In this document: positions 22,698-33,569 of the stretch, piece by piece
Layout: each line of letters starts with the position of its first letter
Position numbering within the stretch: position 1 is the stretch's first letter
Assembly: GCA_013115135.1 (NCBI GenBank)
Contig: JABANP010000024.1
Location: 62,001 to 126,000, forward strand
Length of the DNA stretch: 64,000 nucleotides
From: Perkinsus olseni
Taxonomy: Eukaryota; Perkinsozoa; Perkinsida; Perkinsidae
Reading direction: 5' to 3'
Notes under the pieces: generated by a model
The model's database searches: none
The model's input: the letters and a program-made list of their open reading frames with translations, nothing else
What the model was told of the DNA's origin: nothing
Translations under genes and position numbers: made by a program

Positions 22698-24646
22698 TTA
22701 CTCTTCACTGTTCATGTCTCTTTTCACCCGCAGCTTCTCATCTAGCACCTTGAAGAGATCGCAGAACTCATGCTGTTCATCGAGAAGTTGTCGAACCTGA
22801 ACCCCTGTCGGTCGCTGCTGTCGGTCAGCTACAGTACCTCCGCGACATGGGCAACGCAATCACTAACTCACTTGTCGGAGTGTGAGGTCTTCGGCGTCTT
22901 TCACTTGCGCCGCGATCCCGGGTTTCCTGTCTCTCAAAAGAGGTCTGATGTCCCGATCGAGAACGATGCCCCAGTCCAAACAGATATCCGGTCCGGAGTC
23001 AGGATATGGGAGTCTGCGTGGGAAGCTAAAGGAGCGTTGTTGATAGTCCTCACCCTTGCTGTTCAAGAGCAGCTTTGCATTCCAAGCGATACTCATCAGC
23101 CTCTCGACCCGGTGTCAGCCCGGCTATGCTGGTGTGTGACACACCGGTGATGAATGTTGCTGCAGAGGTGAGCATTGTGAAGTAGTAGCCATCTTCACCC
23201 GAGGACAGACGTTGAGGGGGCCTAAGGTCCCGCTCAGATACAGCGTTGATTGGATACTGACCTGAAGGCTTGTATGAAGTTGATGTTGCTCCTTAGACGT
23301 GAAGGTCTGGCCTTTACGAGCACCCATATGAGGGTGGGTAGGATGTCATCAGCGGACCCCCCATCGCTCGATTCTAGTGTACGGGTGATAACTCGACAGG
23401 CGTTGAGCAAACAGACGAGCTTGTCTCGAGGGGCGCGATACTTGGACTGTAAAATAGAGCGGAGCGAAGCACGTTCACTGCTGCTTCAGCTACCATAAGG
23501 CCGAGCTGTTTGACCGCCATCTCGAGGTCCTTCTCCTCAATGCCGGGCCCTTCGAGGTGGCGAGTGAGGGACAACCAGTTGAGGGCAGCGAGCTTCCTAT
23601 CCAGGGCTGCATCGGCCTGGGCGTAGAGAGTCCGTTCAGCCTGGCCGTCCGTCAGTCCTCACATCCCGGTCTCGAGGGTCCATATCGAACAACAGACGGC
23701 GAGGCTCTTGAGCTGCCTTGTTCTCATCAGTGGTGACCGGGGCATCCATCTCCAGAATGACGAACTTCTCCAACGCTTCGCACGCATCGCGTCTTCTGTC
23801 CGGCCCTGCCTTGTCCAGGGGAGGCAGGGAGAGGAGCCCGCTCTGGCAGGAGCAACTAGCACACTGGAATGAGGAGTCACGGGCACCTCCAGGGAGACTA
23901 GGAATTTGTGTAGCATGCGACTAGCTCGCTGCCTCGACAGCCCCCCTTCCGCGGGCCACTTCTGCTTGAGAGAGGCAACCCTCTCGAACCTGTAGGAATG
24001 ATGGGCAGGTATGGAGGCTAGTCGTCCCTACACTAACTTGCGTCCGAGTGCAGGATGGTCGTGTAGTAACTCGAGGAAGGCCTTGAAACCCAGAGGATCT
24101 GACCATCACCAGGTCGCCGGCAGCATCGCTATGATGATCATAGACGGCAGTGAACAGCTAGACTCCGACTGATGCCGGTGATCCGCGATTCTCCACGCAG
24201 AGTAGGGTCACCGATAATTATCACCATTGTTGATTGTTTCTTCCTCTGCTTCCTTGATCCTCTACCGGCCCTCCCTCATCGCTTCTCCTCCTCCTTATCC
24301 AGGCCACAGGCTGCTGTACTCTGCCCAACACCCCACTGAGTATCCCTCTACCCGACCCCTCATCCCTCTCCGGTGATGCTGCATCATCTACAGCAGTGAC
24401 GGTAGGGCTGGTGATGACAGTGAGGTCCACTATCCTCGGGCCCTGAGGGTCGACTGTCTCCTCAGTACTGCTGTCCCTGCCGTCCTTGACCGCAACAGGA
24501 GAGTCTTCGATCAGAACATCACCATCGTCTTCGTCGTCGTCCTCCTCATCCTCATCAGCCAGTATGGCGTCCACCTTAGAAATCGCGTTTGTTGGTATTA
24601 TCGGATGCTCTTCGGGTGACGATGAAGACGAGGACGATAGAGTCAT
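22698..24646 (-). CDS. VPS9-domain protein (Rab5-type guanine nucleotide exchange factor)
   Basis: Exons chain from an acidic, serine-rich N-terminus (ATG at 24646, SSSSSSSPEEHP, then a run of Asp/Glu) through a helical region (GFKAFLELLHDHPALGRK; intron 23990-24037) to a typical VPS9 core. Core marks are LAALNWLSLTRHLEG, LVCLLNACRVI, ADDILPTLIWVLVKARP, LRSNINFIQAF, and after an intron SGEDGYYFTMLTSAATFI. VPS9 domains load GTP onto Rab5-class GTPases on endosomes. The C-terminal exons end in KLRVKRDMNSEE. One join near 23640 needs a 22-nt GT-AG intron or a one-base shift. The link between the acidic first exon and 24098 is not fully resolved. Confidence 0.78.
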
Positions 24647-24781
24647 CGTTCACCCAGTGCAGTCAGCTACAACGCAGCGGTGATGATGTCCCATTGACGA
24701 CGACGCTACACAAAAGCCAGTCCATCACGCAGAAAAGTATTTAGGGATCGGCTGGGACCACGGAAACGGGTAGTATTCTGA

Positions 24782-27147
24782 TTAGAAGTCGAGCTCGTCA
24801 TCATCATCCAAGTCAGAGCCATCAAGGTCCAATAATTGAGCCAACTCATCCGCGTCATTACTGGCATTGTTGTTACCCCCGAGCTGAAGAAGGACAGTGC
24901 GTAATCGAAAGGTCCCCGGTTCGAATCCGGCCGCCTCACCATGGAAGTATCAGCGTACTGCATAGCCTTGACAGTCTCTGTATGGAGTTGTAAACAGAAG
25001 GCTATACGCTTGTGCAAATGGCGTTGAGGACTCGAGCCCGAGTACCCATCCGTACTCCACGAAGACTGCATGAAACTGAAGGGAGCTGATCCCACCGCTG
25101 CTCATCATCAGAGCACACCTACTCTCCATCATCGTCAATAGTAGCATCAATAACACCATCAGCAATAGCCTTGCTGACCACCCCAGCGGCCTCCTCGCGG
25201 CTGTTCAGTCCCAACTTCTGCATCACTTCCTCCTGACAAAACCCATACCACCCGAAGTTTAGTACCCTTCAGGCTCACCATCGGGACCTTGCTGTAGCTC
25301 AGGTTGATACCGCGAAGGCCCGCCTTGATGACGTTGTGATGAAGGCGGCCGATCAAGCTGAGAGTGCCATCCCTACGGAACTCACTGCAGTGGGCCTCGA
25401 CAATGCTCTCGAAGTCGTTGACAGATCCCCTGCATCATCAAACAGCATGGCTGGAGTCCTCTCGCGTGATCGACTATTACTTCCTCACTGCACCAGCTAT
25501 GTCGTAGTAGAGCTTGAGAGGCTTCTGGAGGTCCGATTGAGCGAACACCGACCTATCGGGTATCTCACCCATCAGGAGCTCAACGATGATAGCGAACTTG
25601 TAGGCCTAACAAATACCGAAACAATGCCCCTCCTCTGGCGTTGAATCCTCGACAGCGGTGATGATAATAGTGGGGCCTTAGTATTGCTCATAAGACAGGG
25701 TTATTACCGATATCCTGAAGCCTCGACCAACTTCACCCTGGGGACTCTTCCTAATGGCCTGGGTGAGTCTACTGTAAGCATCAGAGTACTCCAATTGCAC
25801 CGCCTTCAGTCGCCCTGATACGCAACAACTCGACCACGAGCCAACCTAAGATACTGCTACTACCGATGTAGTAGAGATACTTAGCAAACTCAGCGTTGGT
25901 CCTGGTGTCAGGGAACTGTGTCTTCGAGTAGAGCTTGTTGGCCAAATCGTACTCGCTATAATAAAGGTAATTCCTACGACAACGGCAATAGTAAAGCAGA
26001 CATTACCTCTTACCATCCCTTACCTCAGGAGCAGGTTGAGAAGAGTAGCCTGGGATATCCTATCCTGCTTCAAGACTGATGTCCTGTATGATCGATACAG
26101 CAGTCTGAGAGATAGTTAGGATAGTACTACGGGCCAGGGCCGGTAATGAACACGCAAGCCCCCCTTCTCATTCTTACGGTCGGATGCTCCTCAATGTCCC
26201 TTCCCTCTCATGAAGCAATGAGTAGTAAAACAACCCCTTGGCACTGAAGGAATACCATCATCGATATTGGCATGAGCATAGAGCCCCCCTTACTTAATGG
26301 CGTCAAGACTCCTCTGATTGAGCTTCTGTAGCCTGTCCACTAGCTCACGCGCCACCTCCGTCAACTTCAATGAGCTCAGGTCCAAGTTCCTCTCATTGTC
26401 CATCAACCATATGAGTATCATAAGTCGTATGTAGGCCTGAGAGGTGGCAAATGATGAACGGCGAAAACAGCGTCGACGTCAACTCACACCGCCACCGGGG
26501 AGCTCGGCCTCGGTAAGATTGGAAGGCACGCTGCTCGGTAGGGCCTCGGCTGGAGCCACCTGACCAATGCCCCAGATAAAGGACACGCGGAAGTTCTACT
26601 CCCACAGCCCTCGCAGCTACAATCGACTTTTCAACAGCGGAGAGCCTTAACATGAGAACTACCTGTGCCTGAGGACTCTTGCCATCTTGCTTTTCCTCAA
26701 CGTCTACCATCTCAACCTCCTGCTGGGCTCTCTTAGCCTCTTGCTCTAATACCTTCCTCCAGGCATCCTCCACTTTAGATGCTGATGGAAGCAGAATCAT
26801 CCGAGTGAGGTATTCCAGGGACACCGCGTCCACACGCCTGACAATAACGTTGCCAATAAACCCTAGCCCTCCCGCCCGAACCAGGGCCCTCTCCCTCGGT
26901 TGCTACCTTCTGGCCTGAGGGAGGCCCCTGATAACCCTATTGACACCTCTGTAGTCCTTAGAAGCCACTGACTGTGCTATAAGGCGAAGCGACGACAGCT
27001 CGGCTTCGACCTGATTACGATTATCAACACCATTGAGGTCGAGTGAACTCTTACAGCAACAACACTTGGATGCTTTGCCGGAGTAGCTACTCCCTCCTCG
27101 GGGGCCTCTGGAGACTTCTTCGACTTCGACGCAGTATCGGCAGTCAT
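24782..27147 (-). CDS. RPN3: 26S proteasome regulatory subunit Rpn3 (PSMD3)
   Basis: About a dozen exons give a full-length lid subunit. The N-terminus is Lys/Glu-rich ([19 protein letters not shown]). Next come [13 protein letters not shown], the [17 protein letters not shown] helix, [25 protein letters not shown] and [19 protein letters not shown]. The PCI portion follows: [35 protein letters not shown] and [20 protein letters not shown]. The C-terminal signature [20 protein letters not shown] leads to an acidic tail (DDDDELDF). Order and spacing follow human PSMD3 and yeast Rpn3. The subunit scaffolds the proteasome lid. Introns are about 40-60 nt; the last one (24884-24939) is itself tRNA-like and is listed separately. 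Confidence 0.9.
24884..24939. repeat. last intron of Rpn3, made largely of a plus-strand tRNA 3'-half-like sequence
   Basis: Spliced on the minus strand as GTGAGGCGG...CTTCTTCAG (56 nt), which joins [10 protein letters not shown] to [16 protein letters not shown]. Read on the plus strand the same bases give a tRNA T arm (CCCGG-TTCGAAT-CCGG) with the variable-loop-like GGTC before it and an acceptor-like CCGCCTCA after it. No matching 5' half is found nearby, so this is a fragment and not a tRNA gene. Confidence 0.7.
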
Positions 27148-27320
27148 ATTTGAAATAATAACAAAAGACAGGACGAAGACGACGACTATCAACCTCATAC
27201 TCGAGCGGGCTACTATCGAGACCCTCTATCGAGAGACTCCCCGCGCAATCTACTCGAGGCAGCAGCGTGCAGCAGATACGTTGGTAAGCAGCAGCAGTAG
27301 TGAACTGAGTGGTTGGGTAC

Positions 27321-27473
27321 TCAGGCGAGCTGGTCAACCATTGTCTTCCAATCATCGTACTTAACGCAGTACAATAGCCTCTTACGCGCCAGCATCTTCC
27401 TGGTCTCAGGGTCTATACCATCTCCTTGAGGGAAGGGCCATGATACTTGCCACAAGGCATGATCCACGAATAC
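27321..27473 (-). CDS. C-terminal exon of an unrecognised protein
   Basis: After a likely acceptor at 27473 the frame reads a convincing 50-residue end (VDHALWQVSWPFPQGDG, then RKMLARKRLLYCVKYDDWK) to a TGA at 27321. Upstream exons should lie between 27474 and the BCP1 stop at 27621, but I could not join them safely. It sits in the 470-bp gap between Rpn3 and BCP1 on the same strand. Family not recognised. Confidence 0.4.
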   Translation of the reverse strand, partial: VFVDHALWQVSWPFPQGDGIDPETRKMLARKRLLYCVKYDDWKTMVDQLA

Positions 27474-27620
27474 CTACACCGCCAGGATAACACCACCTTC
27501 TACTACAAAACACCGCCGAAGTTACCCCCTTCAACAGGCGTAAATAAGTTTCTGTAATTCGGCGAAAGGAGTCCTCTATACTCCCTAGTCCTCCCTAGTC
27601 CCCAGTAGCTACACCTAGTG

Positions 27621-29189
27621 TCAGGTACCGAGGTCCCCGTCTACCACCGCGACAGAGGGCACGCCCGCGTGTAGTACTTCATCCTCAAAACAGATGTACC
27701 GTCTCTCCTTCTTCTCCATCTCCAGACGGGCCTTCTTCCTCTTAGCAGCCTTTCATCTTCTTCCCTCCCGGCATGGCCTTGGAGGGAGCCGCTGATGGGT
27801 CCACATAGTAGGACGTTAGGAACTGAACAAAGAAGAAAGTGAGGTCCAGGGGACTCGCAGCCTTCACGAAAGCACAGGAGCAATTACTCCGCTAAAGGAG
27901 AGACCCCAGGTCACTAATCTGCACGTTCTCTAGGGTACAATACATGATCAAAACATCGACGGGCCAGTTGTTTCCAAGGTCTATAACTCTGTATCCGTTA
28001 CTCCATCGAGAGATGGAACCCACTTGGCATGAGCGAGTATCACAGTATGTCAACCCGTATGAGCAAGAAGGGCTATGCCGAGTGCACAGGCCGGTACCAT
28101 CTGCCAGGCTCACAGAGGTCCAACCAAGCTCATGACGAGAACTAAAGATACTCCACTATGGCCCCCATGGTCCCCCACATTACCAGCAAGTGCGTGAACT
28201 TATAATACTTCCTCTCTTCCGCAGGGCAATGTGCCGCCTCCGACAGACTCCATGCCACATCATCCTTGAGCACTCTATGTATACCCGGTACCAGCTCCGA
28301 TGGCAAGTTGATCATCCTGAGAATACCCTAACGGCCACGTGCCGTGACCACTTGCTCCCCCACCTCTCATTAAGCATGATGCCACAGCAGCTTCCTCCGC
28401 TGCCTCCAGCAGGAGATACCATCTTATTCTGAGGACATGATACAGTACTGCATAGAGACAGCAACCGCTACGCTGCCTACGAAGGCATCCTTGGTCTCAT
28501 CAGAGTCAGCGTGTTTATCCAACTTGCTTCTTGAGATGATTGACGAGCTCCCTCATGCCCGGTACCTCCTTCGAGTATTGTACCTAGTCCAGTTTGTATC
28601 GTTGGCTGAGCAGTCCCAAGGAAACCTCAAGAGCGTCATGTTCGAGCGAATAGACGTGGCGACCACTGCTCTATCCGCTGTGATAAGTAGCACACCGTAG
28701 AAGCGTGGGCAATCCCTCGTACCGGATTGAGAATGGTAGCAACCGCACAGAAGGCGTCATCACCACCACTATCGCCCTTGCCCTTCTTATCATCTTCACC
28801 GGACTTGATAATTGTGCCGATATTCTGTTGGTCTGAGAGCACCCCGAACACTCCCACCCTCTAGGAGCCACCATGCCCGCTACCAATGATGCACTGGGCA
28901 AGGCTGCCGATGTCATACTCCTTGCCATCCAGTAGCCTAGTGATCATCATCCTCACACCATGGAAGTCATCATCGGTCATATCCTCAAAACGGAAGGCTG
29001 CCTCGAAGGCATCCTCTGAGGACTGAAGCGATGAAAAAGGGCTTGCATAACACCACCATACGCCAGCTCTATTACAGCATCAACCTGCCCGCCATCACTA
29101 AGGGAACTACTACTGCTGCTGTCAATGGACGACGCCGAGCCCTTCCGAGGGGCTGCAGACGGATGGCTGCGCTTCTTGTTCATTGGCAT
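27621..29189 (-). CDS. BCP1: BCP1/BCCIP family protein
   Basis: ATG at 29189 (a second in frame at 29183). The N-terminus is basic and serine-rich, followed by an intron. The family core is then clear: FEDMTDDDFHGVRMMI, LDGKEYDIGSLAQCII, NIGTIIKSGEDD, LGLLSQRY, GIMLNER, INLPSELVPGIHRVL, ERKYYKFTHLLVMWG and the late RYICFEDEVLH block, in the order of yeast Bcp1 and human BCCIP. Bcp1 is a nuclear chaperone for ribosomal protein uL14 and aids export of some proteins. An apparent stop after GSGHGGS falls inside an intron. A one-base shift near 27755 (AAAGG) separates KKMK from AAKRKKARLEMEKK and is probably an indel. Confidence 0.8.
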
Positions 29190-29598
29190 CGCAAGAGGCT
29201 CCTGGTTCAACCCTAGCACCCGGCATTTTATACTATAGGACATTCTCAAGCACTCAACAAAACACGAGCCCTCCGGTGAAAATGAACGAACAACGTTACC
29301 GGTAGGTCTCTCGTCTCCTCCTCCCTTCCCGACTACCACTCCTCGACCGCCTCCGCCTGTCGGGACCTACACCAGTAGGGGATCGAGAGCCGCTATCGTG
29401 GTTCTCACATACTTCGTGACCGTCTACGATGGCGTCTATCGTCACGGCTGTCACTACGGCTCCTCGATCTGTATCGCCGACGACTCACGTCAGACTCCCT
29501 TCGTTCCCTCCTATGGTACTCACGATCTCTCGAGCCTGAGTTCAATCAACATCTCCGATACCGCCATCGTCCCTATCCCAATGTGGTCCAGAGCGCTA

Positions 29599-30683
29599 TC
29601 AGATTCCCCCATGCCCCATCCCATACCCATCAGTACCTCTATCATGCCGTCTACTATCTCGATCATCCTCCTCTTCCTTCACTGGCCTCCTCGACGATGA
29701 GCTCTCGGATTTCTCAACATCCGCGGACTTCGAGGACTCCTCCTTCTTATGCCGATGCTTCTTCTCTTTTTTATTCCTGCCAAAGCCATCCACCACTGCC
29801 ATCATCTACACGTCTCCTCACTACCTTCTGGCCACCTCAGGATCCTCTACCATCCATTTCTTATCTCGTACGGCCGTCACCCGAGCTCTAACGACAATAC
29901 ACTCTCGTCTGAGCGAGAACACTCCTCACAGTACCTGTTCTTGCCCAATTGGTCCAGCATTTTCTGGGACTCCGTTACTCCTGCTACACCCAGGCCCATC
30001 CCCTCCGCCCCGGTAGCCTTATAGTCAACATATCTACCACCAGATGGCAGTCACAGCATTGAGGGCATATGTTGAACACTCACACTGGGTTGCCTTCGGC
30101 ATCCGTACCCCCCTCAGGGTCTTCAACTATAGGAGCTCGGTATGACTGACCAGAATCAAGTTGGGTGTACATACGACATCCGCAGGACCGACTACATTGA
30201 CGTGATCAACCTTCAAGGGCCTGCCCACAAGATTGAAGCCAATCATGTTGTCTATAGCGTATCGTGTGCTCTGAACGATTATCGAATCCTGGAGCTCGGC
30301 AGTGGTCACCTCCCTACCCTTTGGTCCTCGTAGGCCAGGAACCCGAAGCCTTTGCTCTTACCGGTCTCCTTGTCTCTTACCTGACCCGAGTCCTGTTAGC
30401 GACCTCTATGATATCAATAATTCTCTCACCAAATTGATATCCACGATCTCGCCGAACTGACTGAATACAGTTATCAGGTCTCCTTCAGTCAATCCTCTAT
30501 CAAGGTTGCCGATATAAAGATACGCTGAATCCCGGTATCTAAGCTTCACTACTGCTTCTGACAGGAAGGTCGTCTAGTGTACTTTTCGTGCCAGGAGGCA
30601 TGCTCGGCCGTCTGGTCCTGGAGCTCTCGTTCGGAGAGCTGCCGAATTCGGTCTATCTCGGCATTAATACCGCGGATACTCAT
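29599..30683 (-). CDS. IST3: IST3/RBMX2 (Snu17) RNA-binding protein of the RES splicing complex
   Basis: ATG at 30683 gives the family N-terminus (INAEIDRIRQLSERELQ, then ASWHEK). An intron leads into YRDSAYLYIGNLDRGLTEGD, an RRM with RNP2 (YLYIGNL) and RNP1 (KGFGFLAYEDQR), closed by LVGRPLKVDHVNSYRAP. All joins use GT-AG introns of 43-60 nt. The rest includes YKATGAEGMGLGVAG and a charged Arg/Ser/Lys-rich tail. In yeast and humans this protein anchors the RES complex (with Bud13 and Pml1) on the spliceosome and promotes splicing and nuclear retention of unspliced RNA, which fits a genome this rich in introns. The frame is clean throughout. Confidence 0.9.
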
Positions 30684-30759
30684 ACAGTAATAGACCCGAC
30701 AGCAAATACGGCGACCTACTAGGGGAATGTGCTTACCAGAAAAAATAGCCAGAGAAATA

Positions 30760-30830
30760 TCGATACCGGGACTCGAACCGGGGATCAGTGACAGCGCGAC
30801 CGCAGCCACAACTACACTATTTGCGACGAC
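30760..30830 (-). tRNA. tRNA-Asp-like remnant (probable pseudo-tRNA)
   Basis: On the minus strand a D-arm-like TAGTGTAGTTGTGGC, a loop CTGTCAC reading anticodon GTC, and a T arm CCCGG-TTCGAGT-CCCGG with one mismatch follow in tRNA order. The anticodon stem is mismatched and the ends do not pair as an acceptor stem, so it is unlikely to be functional. It ends about 80 bp upstream of the IST3 start codon. Confidence 0.4.
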
Positions 30831-31382
30831 GCACTGGACAGTTTATATCCAAGGACCAGCAATTATGAGCGTTACTATCGTGTGCAGCGGCGATCTCTCC
30901 GTTGGTTCCGAGCCGGGGTATCGGTAGGAGCTTCCCAGGGGCAACCCAAGGCTACAGGCGGTGGAAGATGATCAGCATACAGCATTGTAGAACTTCAATG
31001 ATGGTCACGTGGACGAAACAACTCCGAGTACTTCATGCGGTGACAGGAAGATAAGCATTGAATTAGAATAATCTCCGAGGGTCGGATCCTCAAGGGGGCA
31101 GCAGCATCGGCTCTAGAGAGTCGCAGCAGGCATCGAATACTCGACGACAGCGCCGACTGCATTGCACGTGGCACTCCCGTGTAGACGAGCTGGGCGGGAG
31201 GACGAGAATCTCCTGAGAAGAACGCCATCAAACTCGGCAGACTTTAACGATAAGAGTCATTTCTCACGCGAACTTTGTCCTTGAACTCGGCGAAGCTTCT
31301 AGGTGCCCCCTGGCTCTCGGGCTGCTCGAGTGTTCTGAGAAGCGCTCTAAGGGGGGCCTCGAAAGGCCTCCCACCAGCATCA

Positions 31383-32775
31383 TCACCAGCAGCTTGAACA
31401 ACATGTCCGCAAATGCGCTGAGAATAACGCTATTGCTAGCACAGCCCCGTTAGCCCCAGCAACGTGGCTCACCCTCGCAGGCCCTCGCCAGCGTTGACGG
31501 CCACTTCCTAGCGCCACGTAGAGGCCCTTGAGGACGAGCGGGAGGAGACTAGACTCTCCACGAGAGGCCAGCAGCTCCTTGACTCGGGCCTCGAAGTTGG
31601 AGTAGTCACCGCCTCTAGCAGCGTCAACCATTCCAGCGAAGCGACCGTCCTGACTATCGAACATATCACAGACCAACTCCTTCGCCGAGGGGCACTCCTA
31701 AAGCCGCACTGCTCCGCGCGGCAGCTGTGGGTATGATCTCCCTACCTCATACGGCTGTGTTGAAACCAGACCGCCACATCGGGCCACGATGCAGCATAGG
31801 CGTGAACGCACCTTCTGTGGACCATCTAATTCTGCCGCAGAAGCGAAACACCTCGCCGCCATTGACATATCGAAACGGATAAGTGCAATCTCTCCCAGGC
31901 ATCCGCCGGCGTTCTGAGTTCAGGGGCAATAAGGACCTCCGATAGCCGACGATCTTACTCTCCACGCAGGAGGGCTGCTCGAGCGCTGCGCCCCATCCGA
32001 AGCATCAGCCCCCCACTTCTTCTCCATCATTGCGATCCATACCGCGCCGATAAACTTGTCCACAAGACTTTTCTCCCTAACGTAACATACGCGGTTGGCA
32101 ATTGAAGCCACTCATGAGCCGAGCTACTCGTCTCATGAGGGCCGAGAGAAATCACAGAAGAAGACTCGAAGAAGGAAGGCATGTAAACTCACGGCCCATC
32201 CTGCTCCGGTGGTGTGGAGCCCCCAAGGGCGCTCCGTAAGTTCTCGACGAAGGCCTCCAAGTTTTTCGATATCGGCTCGTTCGTCTTTGCTGAGATGATA
32301 AATCGTTCGTGTAGTGTACCACGACATCAAAGTGACCTTCAGGTGCCGCAGACGGTGCACTCCTCTCTCGATTCACACGCTGCTCTTCGAACTTCATCTG
32401 GGTATCGGCAACACGACCGCTTCCGCTACTCCCTGCTGCTGTGGGAGTACCTGCCCAATGTGCCCCATCAACGCTCGAGACGCGCTGAATTGACTCACGC
32501 TGGGGGACCTGAAAGCCTCCTAGAACAGTCCTGTGTCTTTTAGCTTGTGACTCCTCTGGCCTGCCAACTACAACCGTTGCTCGGATATCAAACTCTGGGT
32601 TTTTGGATGCGCGATGTCTCGCAAAGTACAGGAGAAAATGATCACCATCCTTCACTGCAGCATTGACGACCTGATGTAACGGGAAGCAACGAGCACTAAC
32701 CAAGGACGCGAAAGCACTCTCACCGTATGGCCAGGGCTTGTCACATCTAAGCCGTCCATCGGTCCACCGACCCAT
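31383..32775 (-). CDS. unrecognised multi-exon protein or proteins
   Basis: Several minus-strand stretches look coding, with good splice sites between them: VSARCFPLHQVVNAAVKDGD (about 32640-32710), EAFVENLRSALGGSTPPEQ ending at a GTGAGT donor (about 32190), NRVCYVREKSLVDKFIGAVW (about 32040-32100) ending at GTAAGA, and QPYEECPSAKELVCDMFDSQ with DYSNFEARVKELLASRGESS (about 31510-31770). Phases between some exons do not agree, so I cannot say whether this is one gene with errors or two. I recognise no family; the last part looks helical. Confidence 0.35.
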
Positions 32776-32860
32776 CGAAGCTTTCAGGTCCCTCTAGGGT
32801 ACACTCCAGAGATGGACTTCAGGTCCACGCCGAAGTAGCTTCGCGCTGACCGTATGAGAT
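32776..32860. other. intergenic
   Basis: Short gap; nothing recognised. Confidence 0.3.
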
Positions 32861-32945
32861 GGCACGGCCGAGTCGGCCGTATCCGGCGACTCAGTAGGGC
32901 CTACTGAGTCGGCCTAGGAGTCGGCCGGGGCGACTCCTCCCGATA
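32861..32945. repeat. consecutive GAGTCGGCC-based palindromes
   Basis: CGGCCGAGTCGGCCG is followed by GACTCAGTAGG-G-CCTACTGAGTC (11-bp perfect arms) and then AGGAGTCG-(GCCGGGG)-CGACTCCT. Three overlapping hairpins share the GAGTCGGCC word. Confidence 0.7.
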
Positions 32946-33569
32946 ATAGATAAATGACGAGTTAACCAGTCGCCGTCACAGGCGCTGATCGAGTAGTGTT
33001 CGAGAAGCAGCGACGAAGGAGATTTGATCGCTAGAGTTACGGCTGTCCGCAGAATGTTTACTTATCAACGTTAAACTCTCTGGGGAAGTCCGCTCGCTTG
33101 GCTAGCGGCTCTCGGCACTCGATGGATACCTTCAAGTACCCATTCGGACTCGAGGCCTCAGGGACGCCCCAACGGCCTGCCGCCATTCAAGAAAGGTCAA
33201 AGCTGTTCCTTGAACCATCACTGTGATAAAAGCATAGGTGCCCTCTGGAAAGAGAGGGCAAAGACTAAGTGTCACCACTGGTATCAATATTTGATATTTC
33301 TCTACAGAGTTGGTTGCATGGACCAACGGCTAACGATAACTGAGCCCAGCTCGCCGTTGCAGTCTAGGCCGTGGATCACAATTAGTAATACCAGTACTCT
33401 TCTATGATAATCATGGACTATGATCGCCTAGGACTGGCGGTCCATTCGTCGCCAGAACCGGTAAGGAAAGTCACCTCGGCCGCTCCATGAGCTCACACAA
33501 AGTGCCACATCATCGTCAGCGGCGCACGCATGCGCATATCTACGACCTCGTCCCTCGCCGGTAGAGATT
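32946..33569. other. intergenic, no gene seen
   Basis: No open frame with recognisable content on either strand. Confidence 0.35.

Noticed and set aside
24895..24940. Complete tRNA gene
   Set aside because: Only the T arm and an acceptor-like end are present; no D arm or matching 5' acceptor strand within the preceding 150 bp.
24706..25095. 129-residue minus-strand protein
   Set aside because: Its middle ([14 protein letters not shown]) is the translation of the tRNA-like intron; splicing gives the real Rpn3 C-terminus.
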